Assembly: GCF_002973535.1 (NCBI RefSeq)
Contig: NZ_PVEP01000006.1
Span: 1 to 64,000, forward strand
Source: Albidovulum denitrificans
Lineage (GTDB): Bacteria > Pseudomonadota > Alphaproteobacteria > Rhodobacterales > Rhodobacteraceae
DNA length: 64,000 nucleotides
Reading direction: 5' to 3'
A program made the position numbers and the translations under genes. Positions 24,739-32,210 of the stretch are shown here, in pieces (position 1 is the first letter of the stretch; the number at the start of each line of letters is the position of its first letter). The notes under the pieces are model-generated. The model was not told the DNA's origin. It saw only the letters and a list, made by a program, of their open reading frames with translations, and searched no databases.

Positions 24739-26031
24739 TTAAATCCGGTCCCAGGCGGCGATCACGCTGCCCTTGAATTCCTCATAGGCGCGGTCGAAAC
24801 TCGCCCGCGCCCGGCGCCAGGTTTCCCGCGTCATCTCGCGATAGTCGATCTCATAGACGGACGAGAGGAAGCGGCCCGATTGCTCCACCGCCCGCGTCAT
24901 CTCGATCGGGTGTTCGGCAACATGTTCCCCAAAAACCTTACGGAAGGCCTCGAACATCGCACGGTGCAGGTCATTGCCCGGCTCATAGCGCGTCATCAGA
25001 AAGCGGACATCGGCGAAGGCCTTGGGCAGCGAAATCTTCCCCGCGGGGAAGGTCGCGCCGAAACCCGACAGATCCTCAAGCGCCTCGGCAAGCTGACCGA
25101 TGAAGCTGGTGGTGCTGTCATATTCCCAGTAACCGGGGCCGGAGGGGATATAGAGCATGTCGGCCGCGAAGACCGCGTTCATCGACTGATAGCCGATGGC
25201 GGGCGGGCAATCGAACAGGATGAGGTCATAATCGTCATCGCCAAGCCCGTCGAGGTAACGTGAGACGGCGGCGAAGAAGGACCATTCCGGGTTCAGGTGC
25301 CGGTACTGCGCGCTGGCGAATTCCACGAACGCCGCGTTGGCGCAGGACGGGATGATGTCTATCGTGGACCAGGCCGTGGTCTTGATGAAGTCGCCATGGC
25401 GCAACTCCCCAAGGCCAAGATCGCGGATCGAGCCGGGGATCTGCCGGCGGGGCAGGGTGGTGCCGGAGGCCGCGCCGGACGCCGCCGCGTTCATCCGGTC
25501 CGTCTCGCGGATCAGGTCGCGGGCCATGATGCCCCAGACGGTATAATCCTCGGCGACGTCGGTCAGGCCCATCGAATGGCTCAGCGTCGCTTGCGGGTCG
25601 AAATCCACCACCAGCACGCGGTAGCCGTCCAGCGCCGCGGCATGGGCGAGGTGCAGCGCGACAGTGGATTTCCCGGCGCCGCCCTTGAAGTTCGCCACAG
25701 CAGCGCGGAAGGCGCGTTTCCCCGCGGGGCGGGGCGGCATCAGCGTCTTGCGGTTGATCTTCATCTTCCGCCGCAGTTCGTTGATCTCATCCAGCGAGAA
25801 CCAGCGCTGACGGCCGTCGGGTTCAACCTCACCACCCGGCAGATCGGGCTCGGCGGCAAGGCGGCCACGGAAGGTGGACTGGTTGATCTGGAAGATCAGC
25901 TCCGACACTTCCCAGGATGAAAAGCGGCGCAGGGTCTTGATATTCTCGGGGCTGAAAGTCTGCTGCCTGATCCAGCTTTGCATCTTCAGCGATTGCGCCT
26001 GAAGCCGTGCCAGGTCCTCATGGGTATACAT
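24739..26031 (-). CDS. parA: ParA-family partition ATPase with N-terminal HTH
   Basis: A 430-residue protein. Residues 1-100 form an N-terminal DNA-binding extension (RRFSSWEVSELIFQINQSTF then RWFSLDEINELRRKM, MerR-like), typical of type Ia ParA/RepA proteins that repress their own operon. The deviant Walker A KGGAGKST is at 116-123, A' VVDFDPQATLS at 141-151, and Walker B DYDLILFDCPPAIG follows. It moves ParB-parS complexes over the nucleoid. Two parS-like palindromes lie inside the coding region (25036-25051 and 25718-25729), where both encode Pro-Ala-Gly-Lys. It is divergent from the replicase gene across a 489-bp gap. Confidence 0.94.
   Translation of the reverse strand: MYTHEDLARLQAQSLKMQSWIRQQTFSPENIKTLRRFSSWEVSELIFQINQSTFRGRLAAEPDLPGGEVEPDGRQRWFSLDEINELRRKMKINRKTLMPPRPAGKRAFRAAVANFKGGAGKSTVALHLAHAAALDGYRVLVVDFDPQATLSHSMGLTDVAEDYTVWGIMARDLIRETDRMNAAASGAASGTTLPRRQIPGSIRDLGLGELRHGDFIKTTAWSTIDIIPSCANAAFVEFASAQYRHLNPEWSFFAAVSRYLDGLGDDDYDLILFDCPPAIGYQSMNAVFAADMLYIPSGPGYWEYDSTTSFIGQLAEALEDLSGFGATFPAGKISLPKAFADVRFLMTRYEPGNDLHRAMFEAFRKVFGEHVAEHPIEMTRAVEQSGRFLSSVYEIDYREMTRETWRRARASFDRAYEEFKGSVIAAWDRI
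25036..25051. promoter_or_regulatory. Candidate parS site 3, inside parA
   Basis: CTTCCCCGCGGGGAAG, the same perfect 16-bp palindrome as sites 1 and 2, within the parA coding region, where it specifies part of ATFPAGKIS. Confidence 0.7.
25718..25729. promoter_or_regulatory. Degenerate parS-like site 4, inside parA
   Basis: TTCCCCGCGGGG keeps the left arm and centre of the palindrome but is followed by CGG instead of AAG. It may be a weak ParB site or a chance likeness imposed by Arg-Pro-Ala-Gly-Lys codons. Confidence 0.4.
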
Positions 26032-26220
26032 GCTCTTCCTCGTTCTAGACGTAAATTCTTATTGATTTCCGAAATACGCCGGATTTGCCAAAATTGCAAA
26101 AGCGAAGTTATAGTCAGGGAGAGGTTCCGCCTCCGCGCCATTTTTCAGGCCCGGCACAGGGTTTTGGCGCCGAATCGGAGGTCTCCGGCGCCATGGGGAC
26201 CGCAGCGCGGATCAGAGACT

Positions 26221-26287
26221 ATATTGCGGGACATGAGATTACGCCCCACTCGATATTGGGGGACATAATTACCTTAATAAGGGACAC
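26221..26287 (+). repeat. Candidate iterons (three imperfect GGGACA repeats)
   Basis: ATATTGCGGGACAT (26221-26234), ATATTGGGGGACAT (26253-26266) and TAATAAGGGACAC (26275-26287) share the GGGACA core; the first two match at 13 of 14 positions. The cores are spaced 32 and 21 bp, close to whole helical turns, which would place bound initiator on one face. They lie upstream of the replicase gene in the A+T-rich part of the gap. Confidence 0.5.
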
Positions 26288-26481
26288 CCAGGACGCCCCC
26301 CATAACCATTGAAACCCTTTTTCTTCGAAATAGGTTTGGGTCAAAAACCCCCCACTCTCACCGCGCCCTTGACAGAATCCTAAAACCGGACGCAAATAGC
26401 CGATAAGCGGTGAAGAGCGTTGAGCTGACACGATTTTCACCTTCAGAGGCCAACAAGGCCCATTGGATCGAGGCAGAATCA

Positions 26482-26500
26482 CCGTTCCACAGCGGAACGG
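26482..26500. promoter_or_regulatory. Perfect hairpin/palindrome in the replicase leader
   Basis: CCGTTCC-ACAGC-GGAACGG, a 7-bp perfect inverted repeat with a 5-nt loop, ends 20 bp before the replicase ATG at 26521 and just ahead of its GGACAGGAG ribosome binding site. It could be an operator for autoregulation or an RNA hairpin limiting translation, either of which would set copy number. Confidence 0.5.
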
Positions 26501-26520
26501 GCAAGGGACAGGAGAGCGCC

Positions 26521-27204
26521 ATGCAGCTTCCCCGGCCGGTCGGCCGTGAAGCGGCTTCCCGGAAATACGATATCCTCTCGGCCCTCATGGCCTTTGCCCT
26601 GGCGCAGGACAAACATGCGCAGCGTCAGGTGCTTCGGATCATGGCGCTGATCACCACGCGCTACAACTGGCAGCGCGATGAGCTAACGATGGGGCAGGGG
26701 GAGATTGCAAAGCTCTGGTCGGTCGACGAACGCACCGTGAAACGCGAGATGGCGAAGCTGCGCGCGCTTGGCTGGATGGTCCTGAAACGGCAGGGCGCGC
26801 GGGGGCGGGTTAGTGTCTACGGGCTGGATTTGGGTCGAATGATGGAGGATACGCGCCCTGTCTGGCCCCATATCGGGCAGGATTTCATCGCCCGCGTCGC
26901 GCCTGCCGAAAGCGGGGCAGGGGAGGGGGCCTCGAATGTCGTGCCGCTTCGCGCGGCGCCGCAACCGGCCGCCGATGGTACACTCTGGGCTGGCGCGCAG
27001 GCGCGGCTTCATGGGGAGGATGCGGCGGTTTATGGCGCGTGGTTCCATCCGCTGACCGAAGTCGGGATGGAGGAAGGCAGCCTGACCCTAGCCGCGCCGA
27101 CGCGGTTTCATGCGCGCTATGTCGAGCAGCATTTGCGCGAAAGGCTTCTTGCAGCGCTGCGGGCGGTGGAGCCGTCGGTCAGAAGTGTCTCTGTCATCGC
27201 CTGA
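26521..27204 (+). CDS. DnaA-like plasmid replication initiator
   Basis: A 227-residue protein of the DnaA-like replicase group found on Rhodobacterales plasmids. The N-terminal half is helical with a winged-HTH (about residues 55-95, GEIAKLWSVDERTVKREMAKL); the C-terminal part (about 155-220, WAGAQARLHGEDAAVYGAWF then FHARYVEQHLRERLLAAL) resembles the N-terminal domain of DnaA. It has no AAA+ ATPase domain, so it is not chromosomal DnaA. The ATG at 26521 is preferred because GGACAGGAG lies just upstream; a longer frame from 26410 spans the leader hairpin. It probably opens the origin in the gap to parA and recruits helicase; that role is by family. Confidence 0.88.
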   Translation: MQLPRPVGREAASRKYDILSALMAFALAQDKHAQRQVLRIMALITTRYNWQRDELTMGQGEIAKLWSVDERTVKREMAKLRALGWMVLKRQGARGRVSVYGLDLGRMMEDTRPVWPHIGQDFIARVAPAESGAGEGASNVVPLRAAPQPAADGTLWAGAQARLHGEDAAVYGAWFHPLTEVGMEEGSLTLAAPTRFHARYVEQHLRERLLAALRAVEPSVRSVSVIA

Positions 27205-27260
27205 CGGGCCACGGGAGCCGCGTGTATCAAAAGAATATTTGCTGCACACTTGCCGGATTA

Positions 27261-27288
27261 TGTGCATCAATATATTTTATGATGCACA
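27261..27288. promoter_or_regulatory. Perfect inverted repeat at the promoter of the nucleotidyltransferase gene
   Basis: TGTGCATCA (27261-27269) and TGATGCACA (27280-27288) are perfect 9-bp arms around a 10-bp A+T spacer. TTGCCG (27250-27255) and TATTTT (27273-27278) at 17-bp spacing could be the promoter, so the palindrome would bracket the -10. AAAGGA and the ATG at 27303 follow. A repressor operator is the best guess; the bound protein is unknown. Confidence 0.62.
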
Positions 27289-27302
27289 CAGAAAGGACGC
27301 CA

Positions 27303-28322
27303 ATGCAGATCCCCGCGCACAGCCGCCCCGCCGTGGTCGCCTATCAGGACCTGCTGCGCCTTCACCTCGACGAAAGCGCCGCCGCCCTTTTGGGCAGTAT
27401 CGAGGCGCGCCAGCGCAACGGGCGCACCTATCTGTACGAACGTTTCCGCATCGGGACCGAGATGAAAAGCCGCTATCTGGGCGAGGAGAGTGACGACCTG
27501 CGCGCGCGGTTGGATAAGGCGCAGGCCCTGAAGGCCGAGGCCGATCAGCGCCGTGCCCGGATGACACGGCTGGCGCGGACGCTGCGGGCCGAAGGGTTCA
27601 TCGCCACGGATCGGGAAACCGGGTCCATGCTTCTGGCCTTCGCCCGCGCGGGGGTGTTTCGGCTGGGCGGGACGCTGGTCGGGACCACCGCATATAGTCT
27701 CTATCAAGGCGAATTGGGCGTTCGCATGGACCATGAGGATCTGGCACAGACCGGCGACATCGATCTGGCAAGCTTTGAACGCCTCTCGGTCGCCCTCGAC
27801 GACAAGGTTGAGGAAGCGCCCGCCGATATCCTGACAGCGCTGAAATTCGATCCGTTGCCGGGGATCGGCGATCAACAGGTCTGGAAATGGCGGCAGAGCC
27901 ATTCCGAGACGATGGTTGAGTTCCTGACGCCTGCCTTCGGCGAAGAAACCGTCAGGCCGCTTCCGGCGCTGGGGGTCAGCGCGCAGGCGCTGAACTACCT
28001 CAACTTCCTGATCGCCGACCCGATCCCCGCCATCGCACTTTATCGCAACGGTGTTCTGGTCCAGATCCCGCGGCCAGAGCGCTTCGCGATCCACAAGCTG
28101 ATCGTTGCCGACCGACGCAAGGGCGGGCCGGATCAGTTGAAGTCGCGCAAGGACCGCGCGCAGGCCGAATTCCTGATTGCCGTCCTGGCCGAGGACCGCC
28201 CGGATGAACTGGCCGAGGCCTATCAGGACGCCCTGTCGCGCGGCCCCCGCTGGCGCGCGCGCATCGCCGAAAGCCTGAAGCGCCTGCCCGAGACGGAAGA
28301 GCGGCTTTCAGGGGTAATTTAG
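27303..28322 (+). CDS. GSU2403-family nucleotidyltransferase-fold protein
   Basis: A 339-residue protein. After a helical N-terminal part rich in Arg and Glu (about residues 1-105) comes a nucleotidyltransferase core: FRLGGTLVGTTAYSLYQG (G-T-x-x-G-T-type start loop) and, about 25 residues on, GDIDLASF, the D-x-D metal motif. The C-terminal part has NGVLVQIPRPERFAIHKLIVADRR, typical of the GSU2403 group. These proteins are uncharacterised; related folds (AbiEii, MNT) act as toxins or as tRNA/protein nucleotidylating antitoxins. It lies directly behind the replicase with its own palindromic operator, so it may be a plasmid stability or defence gene. The start follows AAAGGA. Confidence 0.8.
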   Translation: MQIPAHSRPAVVAYQDLLRLHLDESAAALLGSIEARQRNGRTYLYERFRIGTEMKSRYLGEESDDLRARLDKAQALKAEADQRRARMTRLARTLRAEGFIATDRETGSMLLAFARAGVFRLGGTLVGTTAYSLYQGELGVRMDHEDLAQTGDIDLASFERLSVALDDKVEEAPADILTALKFDPLPGIGDQQVWKWRQSHSETMVEFLTPAFGEETVRPLPALGVSAQALNYLNFLIADPIPAIALYRNGVLVQIPRPERFAIHKLIVADRRKGGPDQLKSRKDRAQAEFLIAVLAEDRPDELAEAYQDALSRGPRWRARIAESLKRLPETEERLSGVI

Positions 28323-28473
28323 GCTCTGTTTCGGCGGAATAGACACTACTCTACGAAAGCTCTGGAATACCTCGGCGGCAACATCATGGCCTGCTACCCT
28401 CAATCCCGGCGGTCTTTCGTGCGACCGCCCCACGCTCGGCCCTTGTTCATCCTTCGCGGGCGCGGCACTCTGG

Positions 28474-28493
28474 CCCCCTGACGCTTGGGGGAG
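28474..28493 (+). promoter_or_regulatory. Hairpin covering the ribosome binding site of the first pqiA gene
   Basis: CCCCC (28474-28478) pairs with GGGGG (28487-28491), the latter being part of GGGGGAG, the Shine-Dalgarno sequence for the ATG at 28502. If it forms in RNA it would lower translation. The stem is short and this could be chance in GC-rich DNA. Confidence 0.35.
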
Positions 28494-28501
28494 AGTCGCG
28501 C

Positions 28502-29128
28502 ATGGCCGAAGGGGCGACGAATAGGCTGAACCTTGAACGGCTGATCGCCTGCCCGAAATGCGATGCCGTCTATGAGATCGTCGAACCCGCGCCGCGCGAG
28601 CGGGCGGTTTGCGCGCGGTGTCACACGGTCCTGATCGCGCCGCGCCGTCGGGCGGGCAAGCAGTTGATCGCGATGGCCGTGACGGTGCTGATCCTGATCG
28701 TTGCGGCGTCGGTCTTTCCCTTCCTCCGCATCGGGGCGGGGGGCGTTCACAACGACAGTTCGATCCTTGATGCCGCGTTTGCCTTTTCCGGGCCGCTCGC
28801 GGCGTTGTCGCTGGCGGTTCTGGGTTTTATCGTGGTCGTCCCGATGATGCGGCTGATGCTGTTGATCTATGTCCTGGTGCCGGTGGTGCGCAACCGGCCC
28901 GCAGCGCCCGGCGCGCGCGCTGCCTTCCGCTTTGCGGAATCGCTCGGGCCGTGGTCTATGGCGGAAATCTTCGCGCTTGGTTGCGCGGTGGCCCTGGTCA
29001 AGATAAGCGATCTTGCCGAGGTGAATTTCGGTCCGGCGTTCTGGATGTTTGCCGTTCTCGTGGTGATGATCGTCGTGCAGGATACGCTCATGTGCAGGTA
29101 CTCGGTATGGAAGTCGCTGGAGACATAA
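28502..29128 (+). CDS. pqiA: Paraquat-inducible protein A (PqiA) domain protein, first copy
   Basis: A 208-residue membrane protein equal to one half of E. coli PqiA: a rubredoxin-like CPKC...CARC zinc ribbon (about residues 17-40) and four membrane helices. PqiA works with the MCE protein PqiB and lipoprotein PqiC in trans-envelope lipid transport and envelope stress. Here the two PqiA halves are separate genes; this one encodes the N-terminal half type. It overlaps the next gene by about 22 bp. The upstream 179-bp gap holds no gene. Confidence 0.86.
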   Translation: MAEGATNRLNLERLIACPKCDAVYEIVEPAPRERAVCARCHTVLIAPRRRAGKQLIAMAVTVLILIVAASVFPFLRIGAGGVHNDSSILDAAFAFSGPLAALSLAVLGFIVVVPMMRLMLLIYVLVPVVRNRPAAPGARAAFRFAESLGPWSMAEIFALGCAVALVKISDLAEVNFGPAFWMFAVLVVMIVVQDTLMCRYSVWKSLET

Positions 29129-29754
29129 GAACCGCGCGCGAGATGGGGCTGGTGGCCTGCACGCGCTGCACGCGGGTCTGGCCGGCGGGGACGGAAGCCT
29201 GCGCGCGCTGCGGTCAGCATCTTGCCTCACGCGACACGACCAGCCTTCAGCGGGTCTGGGCGTGGTGGATCGTCGGGCTGATCTGCTACATTCCGGCGAA
29301 TATCTACCCGATGCTTGAGACGCGGACGCTTTTCATCCGGCAGGACAACACCATCGTCGGCGGCGCGGTTGAGCTTGCCCAACACGGCAACTGGGCGATT
29401 GCGGGCGTCATCCTTGCCGCCAGCGTCCTGATCCCGATCGGCAAGTTCATTGCCGTCGCCGGGCTGGCCATCGGCGTGACGCGCGGCGCGCGGCTGTCGC
29501 GGGAAAGGCGGCACCAGCTTTACGAGGTGGTCGAATATATCGGCCGCTGGTCGATGATCGACGTTTTCGTCGTCGCGATCCTGTCGTCGCTGGTGCAGCT
29601 TCATGCGCTGGCCTCGATCACGCCGGGACGGGCAAGCCTTTTCTTCGCGCTGTCGGTGATCTTTACCATGCTGTCGGCGCAAAGCTTTGACAGCCGCCTG
29701 ATCTGGGACGCGGATCGGGCCGAGCGCCGGAAGGGAAGGGGGGCCGATGCCTGA
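29107..29754 (+). CDS. pqiA: PqiA domain protein, second copy
   Basis: A 215-residue protein with a zinc ribbon (CTRC...CARC, about residues 17-37) and four membrane helices (GLICYIPANIYPMLETRTL is the conserved PqiA segment with PxxxxP). It corresponds to the second half of E. coli PqiA. The start is uncertain: the ATG at 29107 overlaps the first pqiA gene; an internal ATG at 29143 right before the zinc ribbon is the alternative. It overlaps pqiB by 8 bp. Confidence 0.85.
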   Translation: MEVAGDIRTAREMGLVACTRCTRVWPAGTEACARCGQHLASRDTTSLQRVWAWWIVGLICYIPANIYPMLETRTLFIRQDNTIVGGAVELAQHGNWAIAGVILAASVLIPIGKFIAVAGLAIGVTRGARLSRERRHQLYEVVEYIGRWSMIDVFVVAILSSLVQLHALASITPGRASLFFALSVIFTMLSAQSFDSRLIWDADRAERRKGRGADA

Positions 29755-31558
29755 CCAGGTTGCTGCTCCGAAAGTGCCGGTGAAAAGCGCCCGCAAGAGC
29801 CTACTGGAAAGGGTCTCGATCGTCTGGATCGTGCCGCTTCTGGCGCTGGCCATCGTGCTGGGGGTCGCCTGGCAAAGCTATGCCGACCGCGGGCCGGTGA
29901 TCACGATCACCTTCGACAGCGCGTCAGGCGTGCGCGCGGGCGAGACGGAGCTGCGCTATCGCGACGTGACGGTGGGCCTTGTCGAAAGCGTCAGCTTCAC
30001 CAAGGGGCTGTCGCATGTGCTGGTCACCGTCCGGCTGAACAAGGACGTGGCCGACTATGTCGACAAGGACGCGCGGTTCTGGATCGTGCGGCCACGGGTG
30101 ACGACGCAGGGTGTTTCGGGGCTGGATACGGTTCTGACGGGCGTCTTCATCGAGGGGATCTGGAACGACACCCCCGACGGTTTGCAGCAGGATTTCACCG
30201 GCCTGCCCGATGCGCCGCTGGACCGGATGGGCCGCGACGGGCTTTATCTGACCCTGCGCGCGACGGGGGAGACGATGCTGACCGAAAACACGCCGATCCT
30301 TTATCGCGGGATCGAGGTCGGGCGTATCGGCAAGACCCGGATTTCAGACGACGGATCCACGGCCGAGGCCGAGGCGCTGATCTTCAAGCCGCATGACGGC
30401 CTTATCAACAGTTCCACCCGGTTCTGGGATGCCTCGGGCTTTTCCTTCTCGGTCGGGCCGGGGGGCGCCAGCATCGACTTCAAGTCCATCGCCTCGCTCG
30501 TCTCGGGCGGGGTGACGTTCGAAACCGTCGTCTCCGGCGGCACGCCGGTAAACCAGAACGCGGTCTTTGCAGTCTACCCCGACGAGGCCGGCGCGCGGTC
30601 AAGCGTCTTTGCCGGTGAGGAAGGCGAGGCGCTGAACCTGACGGCGATTTTCCAGGATAACGTCGCGGGCCTGACGTCCGATGCGCTGGTCACGCTGAAC
30701 GGGTTGACCATCGGCAAGGTGACGGCGCTGAACGGTATCGTCGACTCCGAGCGTTTCGGAGACGAGCGTGTGCGGCTGGCCGCGACGCTGTCGATCCAGC
30801 CGGGGCGATTGGGCCTTGAAGGCGGCGGCGGGCCAGAGGACGCCCTGGCGTTTCTGAACGACCGGGTGAAGGAAGGGCTGCGCGCCCGGCTGGTGTCGGC
30901 CTCTATCCTCACCGGCGGGCTGAACGTGGAACTGGTCACCGTCCCCGGCGTGGCGGAGGCCGCGATCGACATGACGGGTGGGCCAAGCCCGGTGATCCCG
31001 ACGACGGACAGCAAGATCTCCGACGTCTCCGCCACCGCCGAGGGGGTCTTCCAGCGGATCAACGCCCTGCCCATCGAAGAGGTTCTGAACAACGCCATCG
31101 ACCTGATGGCCAGCGCCAATGCGCTGATCAGTGGCGACGATGCGCGGGCGGTGCCGGGCAATATCAACGGCCTTGTGACGGATGCGCGCGGGCTTCTGGC
31201 CTCGGACGACACCAAGGCGCTGTCGGGCAACCTGAACAAGACGCTGGATGAGATGCGCGCCATCCTGACCCAGATCCGTGAGGGCGGGGCGATCGAGAAC
31301 GCCAACAGCGCGCTTTCCTCGGCCAGCGGCGCGGCCGAGAAATTCGCCAAGGCGACCGAGGGGCTGCCCGCGGTGATCCAGAAGGCGCAGGACGTGCTGG
31401 CGCAGGCCAGCGAGACGCTGAAAGGGTATCAGGCGAATGCGGGCATCGCCCGCGACACCCGCGCCGCGATCCGCGAGGTGGAGCGCGCGGCCCAGGCGGT
31501 ATCGTCGCTGGCCCGCGCGCTGGAACGCAAACCGAATTCGCTTTTGATGGGACGGTGA
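29747..31558 (+). CDS. pqiB: PqiB-type MCE/MlaD protein (intermembrane lipid transport)
   Basis: A 603-residue protein with one N-terminal membrane anchor (about residues 24-44) and three MCE/MlaD domains in series (about 50-140, 165-225, 285-395; the starts GPVITITFDSASGVRAGETELRYR and GLYLTLRATGETML mark the first two), then a long helical C-terminus with Ala-rich heptads (about 430-600). PqiB homologues form hexameric tubes spanning the periplasm that carry lipids between membranes. Length is close to E. coli PqiB. It lies between pqiA and the lipoprotein gene, as usual. Confidence 0.93.
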   Translation: MPDQVAAPKVPVKSARKSLLERVSIVWIVPLLALAIVLGVAWQSYADRGPVITITFDSASGVRAGETELRYRDVTVGLVESVSFTKGLSHVLVTVRLNKDVADYVDKDARFWIVRPRVTTQGVSGLDTVLTGVFIEGIWNDTPDGLQQDFTGLPDAPLDRMGRDGLYLTLRATGETMLTENTPILYRGIEVGRIGKTRISDDGSTAEAEALIFKPHDGLINSSTRFWDASGFSFSVGPGGASIDFKSIASLVSGGVTFETVVSGGTPVNQNAVFAVYPDEAGARSSVFAGEEGEALNLTAIFQDNVAGLTSDALVTLNGLTIGKVTALNGIVDSERFGDERVRLAATLSIQPGRLGLEGGGGPEDALAFLNDRVKEGLRARLVSASILTGGLNVELVTVPGVAEAAIDMTGGPSPVIPTTDSKISDVSATAEGVFQRINALPIEEVLNNAIDLMASANALISGDDARAVPGNINGLVTDARGLLASDDTKALSGNLNKTLDEMRAILTQIREGGAIENANSALSSASGAAEKFAKATEGLPAVIQKAQDVLAQASETLKGYQANAGIARDTRAAIREVERAAQAVSSLARALERKPNSLLMGR

Positions 31559-31559
31559 C

Positions 31560-32129
31560 ATGATGACAACGCTCAGACCCCTGCCGCTGCTGGCCGTGAC
31601 CGTCCTGCTGTCCGCCTGCTTCGCCGGTCCCGAACAGCGCTTTGCGGTGCCGACGGCCCCGGCCGGGGATCACGTCGCCGTTGCGTTCGGGTCAGTCGTC
31701 GTGCGGGACCTGTCGCTGCCCGACTATGCCTCATCGCAAGAGATCTTCACCCGTGACGCGGGTGGTGCGTTGACCAGCAACCCCAAGCTTCTCTGGGCGG
31801 ATGAGCCGGTGCGCGCGATGACGCTGGAACTGTCCAGCTACCTCAGCCGGATCACCGGCGCCCGCGTGGCGGCAGAGCCATGGCCCTTTACCACCGGCCC
31901 GGATGCCGCCATCGAGGTGCGGGTGGCCGACATGGTCGCCGATGCGGGCGGCGCGCTGCGCCTGTCGGGGCAGTATTTCGTTGCGACCGAGGGCGGGCGA
32001 AACCGGGGGCGTCTGTTCGACCTGACCGTTCCCATCGGGGGCGCGGGAACCGCCGCCGACATTGCCGCCGCGCGGGGCCTGATCGTGCGCGACCTTGCCC
32101 GCACCATCGCGACCGAGGCGCTGCGCTGA
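31560..32129 (+). CDS. pqiC: PqiC-like ABC-type transport auxiliary lipoprotein
   Basis: A 189-residue lipoprotein with signal peptide and lipobox LLSAC (C20), followed by a PqiC/YmbA-like domain (RFAVPTAPAG; DYASSQEIFTRD; RLSGQYFV). It should sit in the outer membrane and dock the PqiB tube. It begins one base after the pqiB stop and ends the operon. No terminator hairpin was found in the 81 bp before the LacI gene. Confidence 0.85.
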   Translation: MMTTLRPLPLLAVTVLLSACFAGPEQRFAVPTAPAGDHVAVAFGSVVVRDLSLPDYASSQEIFTRDAGGALTSNPKLLWADEPVRAMTLELSSYLSRITGARVAAEPWPFTTGPDAAIEVRVADMVADAGGALRLSGQYFVATEGGRNRGRLFDLTVPIGGAGTAADIAAARGLIVRDLARTIATEALR

Positions 32130-32210
32130 CGCCGCGCCGGTCAATATCCCTTTGAGGTCGCGGGCCGGACCTATCATAGTCGCGCCACGCAATCGGGATC
32201 AGGAAGGGCA

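Larger units (their letters stand above)
26032..26520. other. Intergenic region between parA and the replicase: candidate origin
   Basis: This 489-bp gene-free stretch is the longest in the window and richer in A+T than its surroundings, mainly at 26041-26105 and 26265-26345. It holds an inverted repeat TTTGC-N7-GCAAA (26084-26100) in the parA leader, three GGGACA-type direct repeats (26228-26287), a perfect TTGACA (26369-26374) that could be the -35 element of the replicase (no good -10 at the right spacing), and a perfect hairpin CCGTTCC-ACAGC-GGAACGG (26482-26500) just before the replicase ribosome binding site. Classical 9-bp DnaA boxes were not found. Position and content fit oriV plus divergent promoters; proof is lacking. 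Confidence 0.6.

Noticed and set aside
26481-26491. DnaA box in CGTTCCACAG upstream of the replicase
   Set aside because: Only the CACA end matches the 9-bp DnaA consensus; the stretch is better explained as one arm of the hairpin at 26482-26500.
28323-28501. A small gene or RNA in the gap between the nucleotidyltransferase and pqiA
   Set aside because: Apart from a GGCGGTC/GACCGCC stem near 28408-28430 and the hairpin at the pqiA ribosome binding site, no coding signal or known RNA fold was seen.
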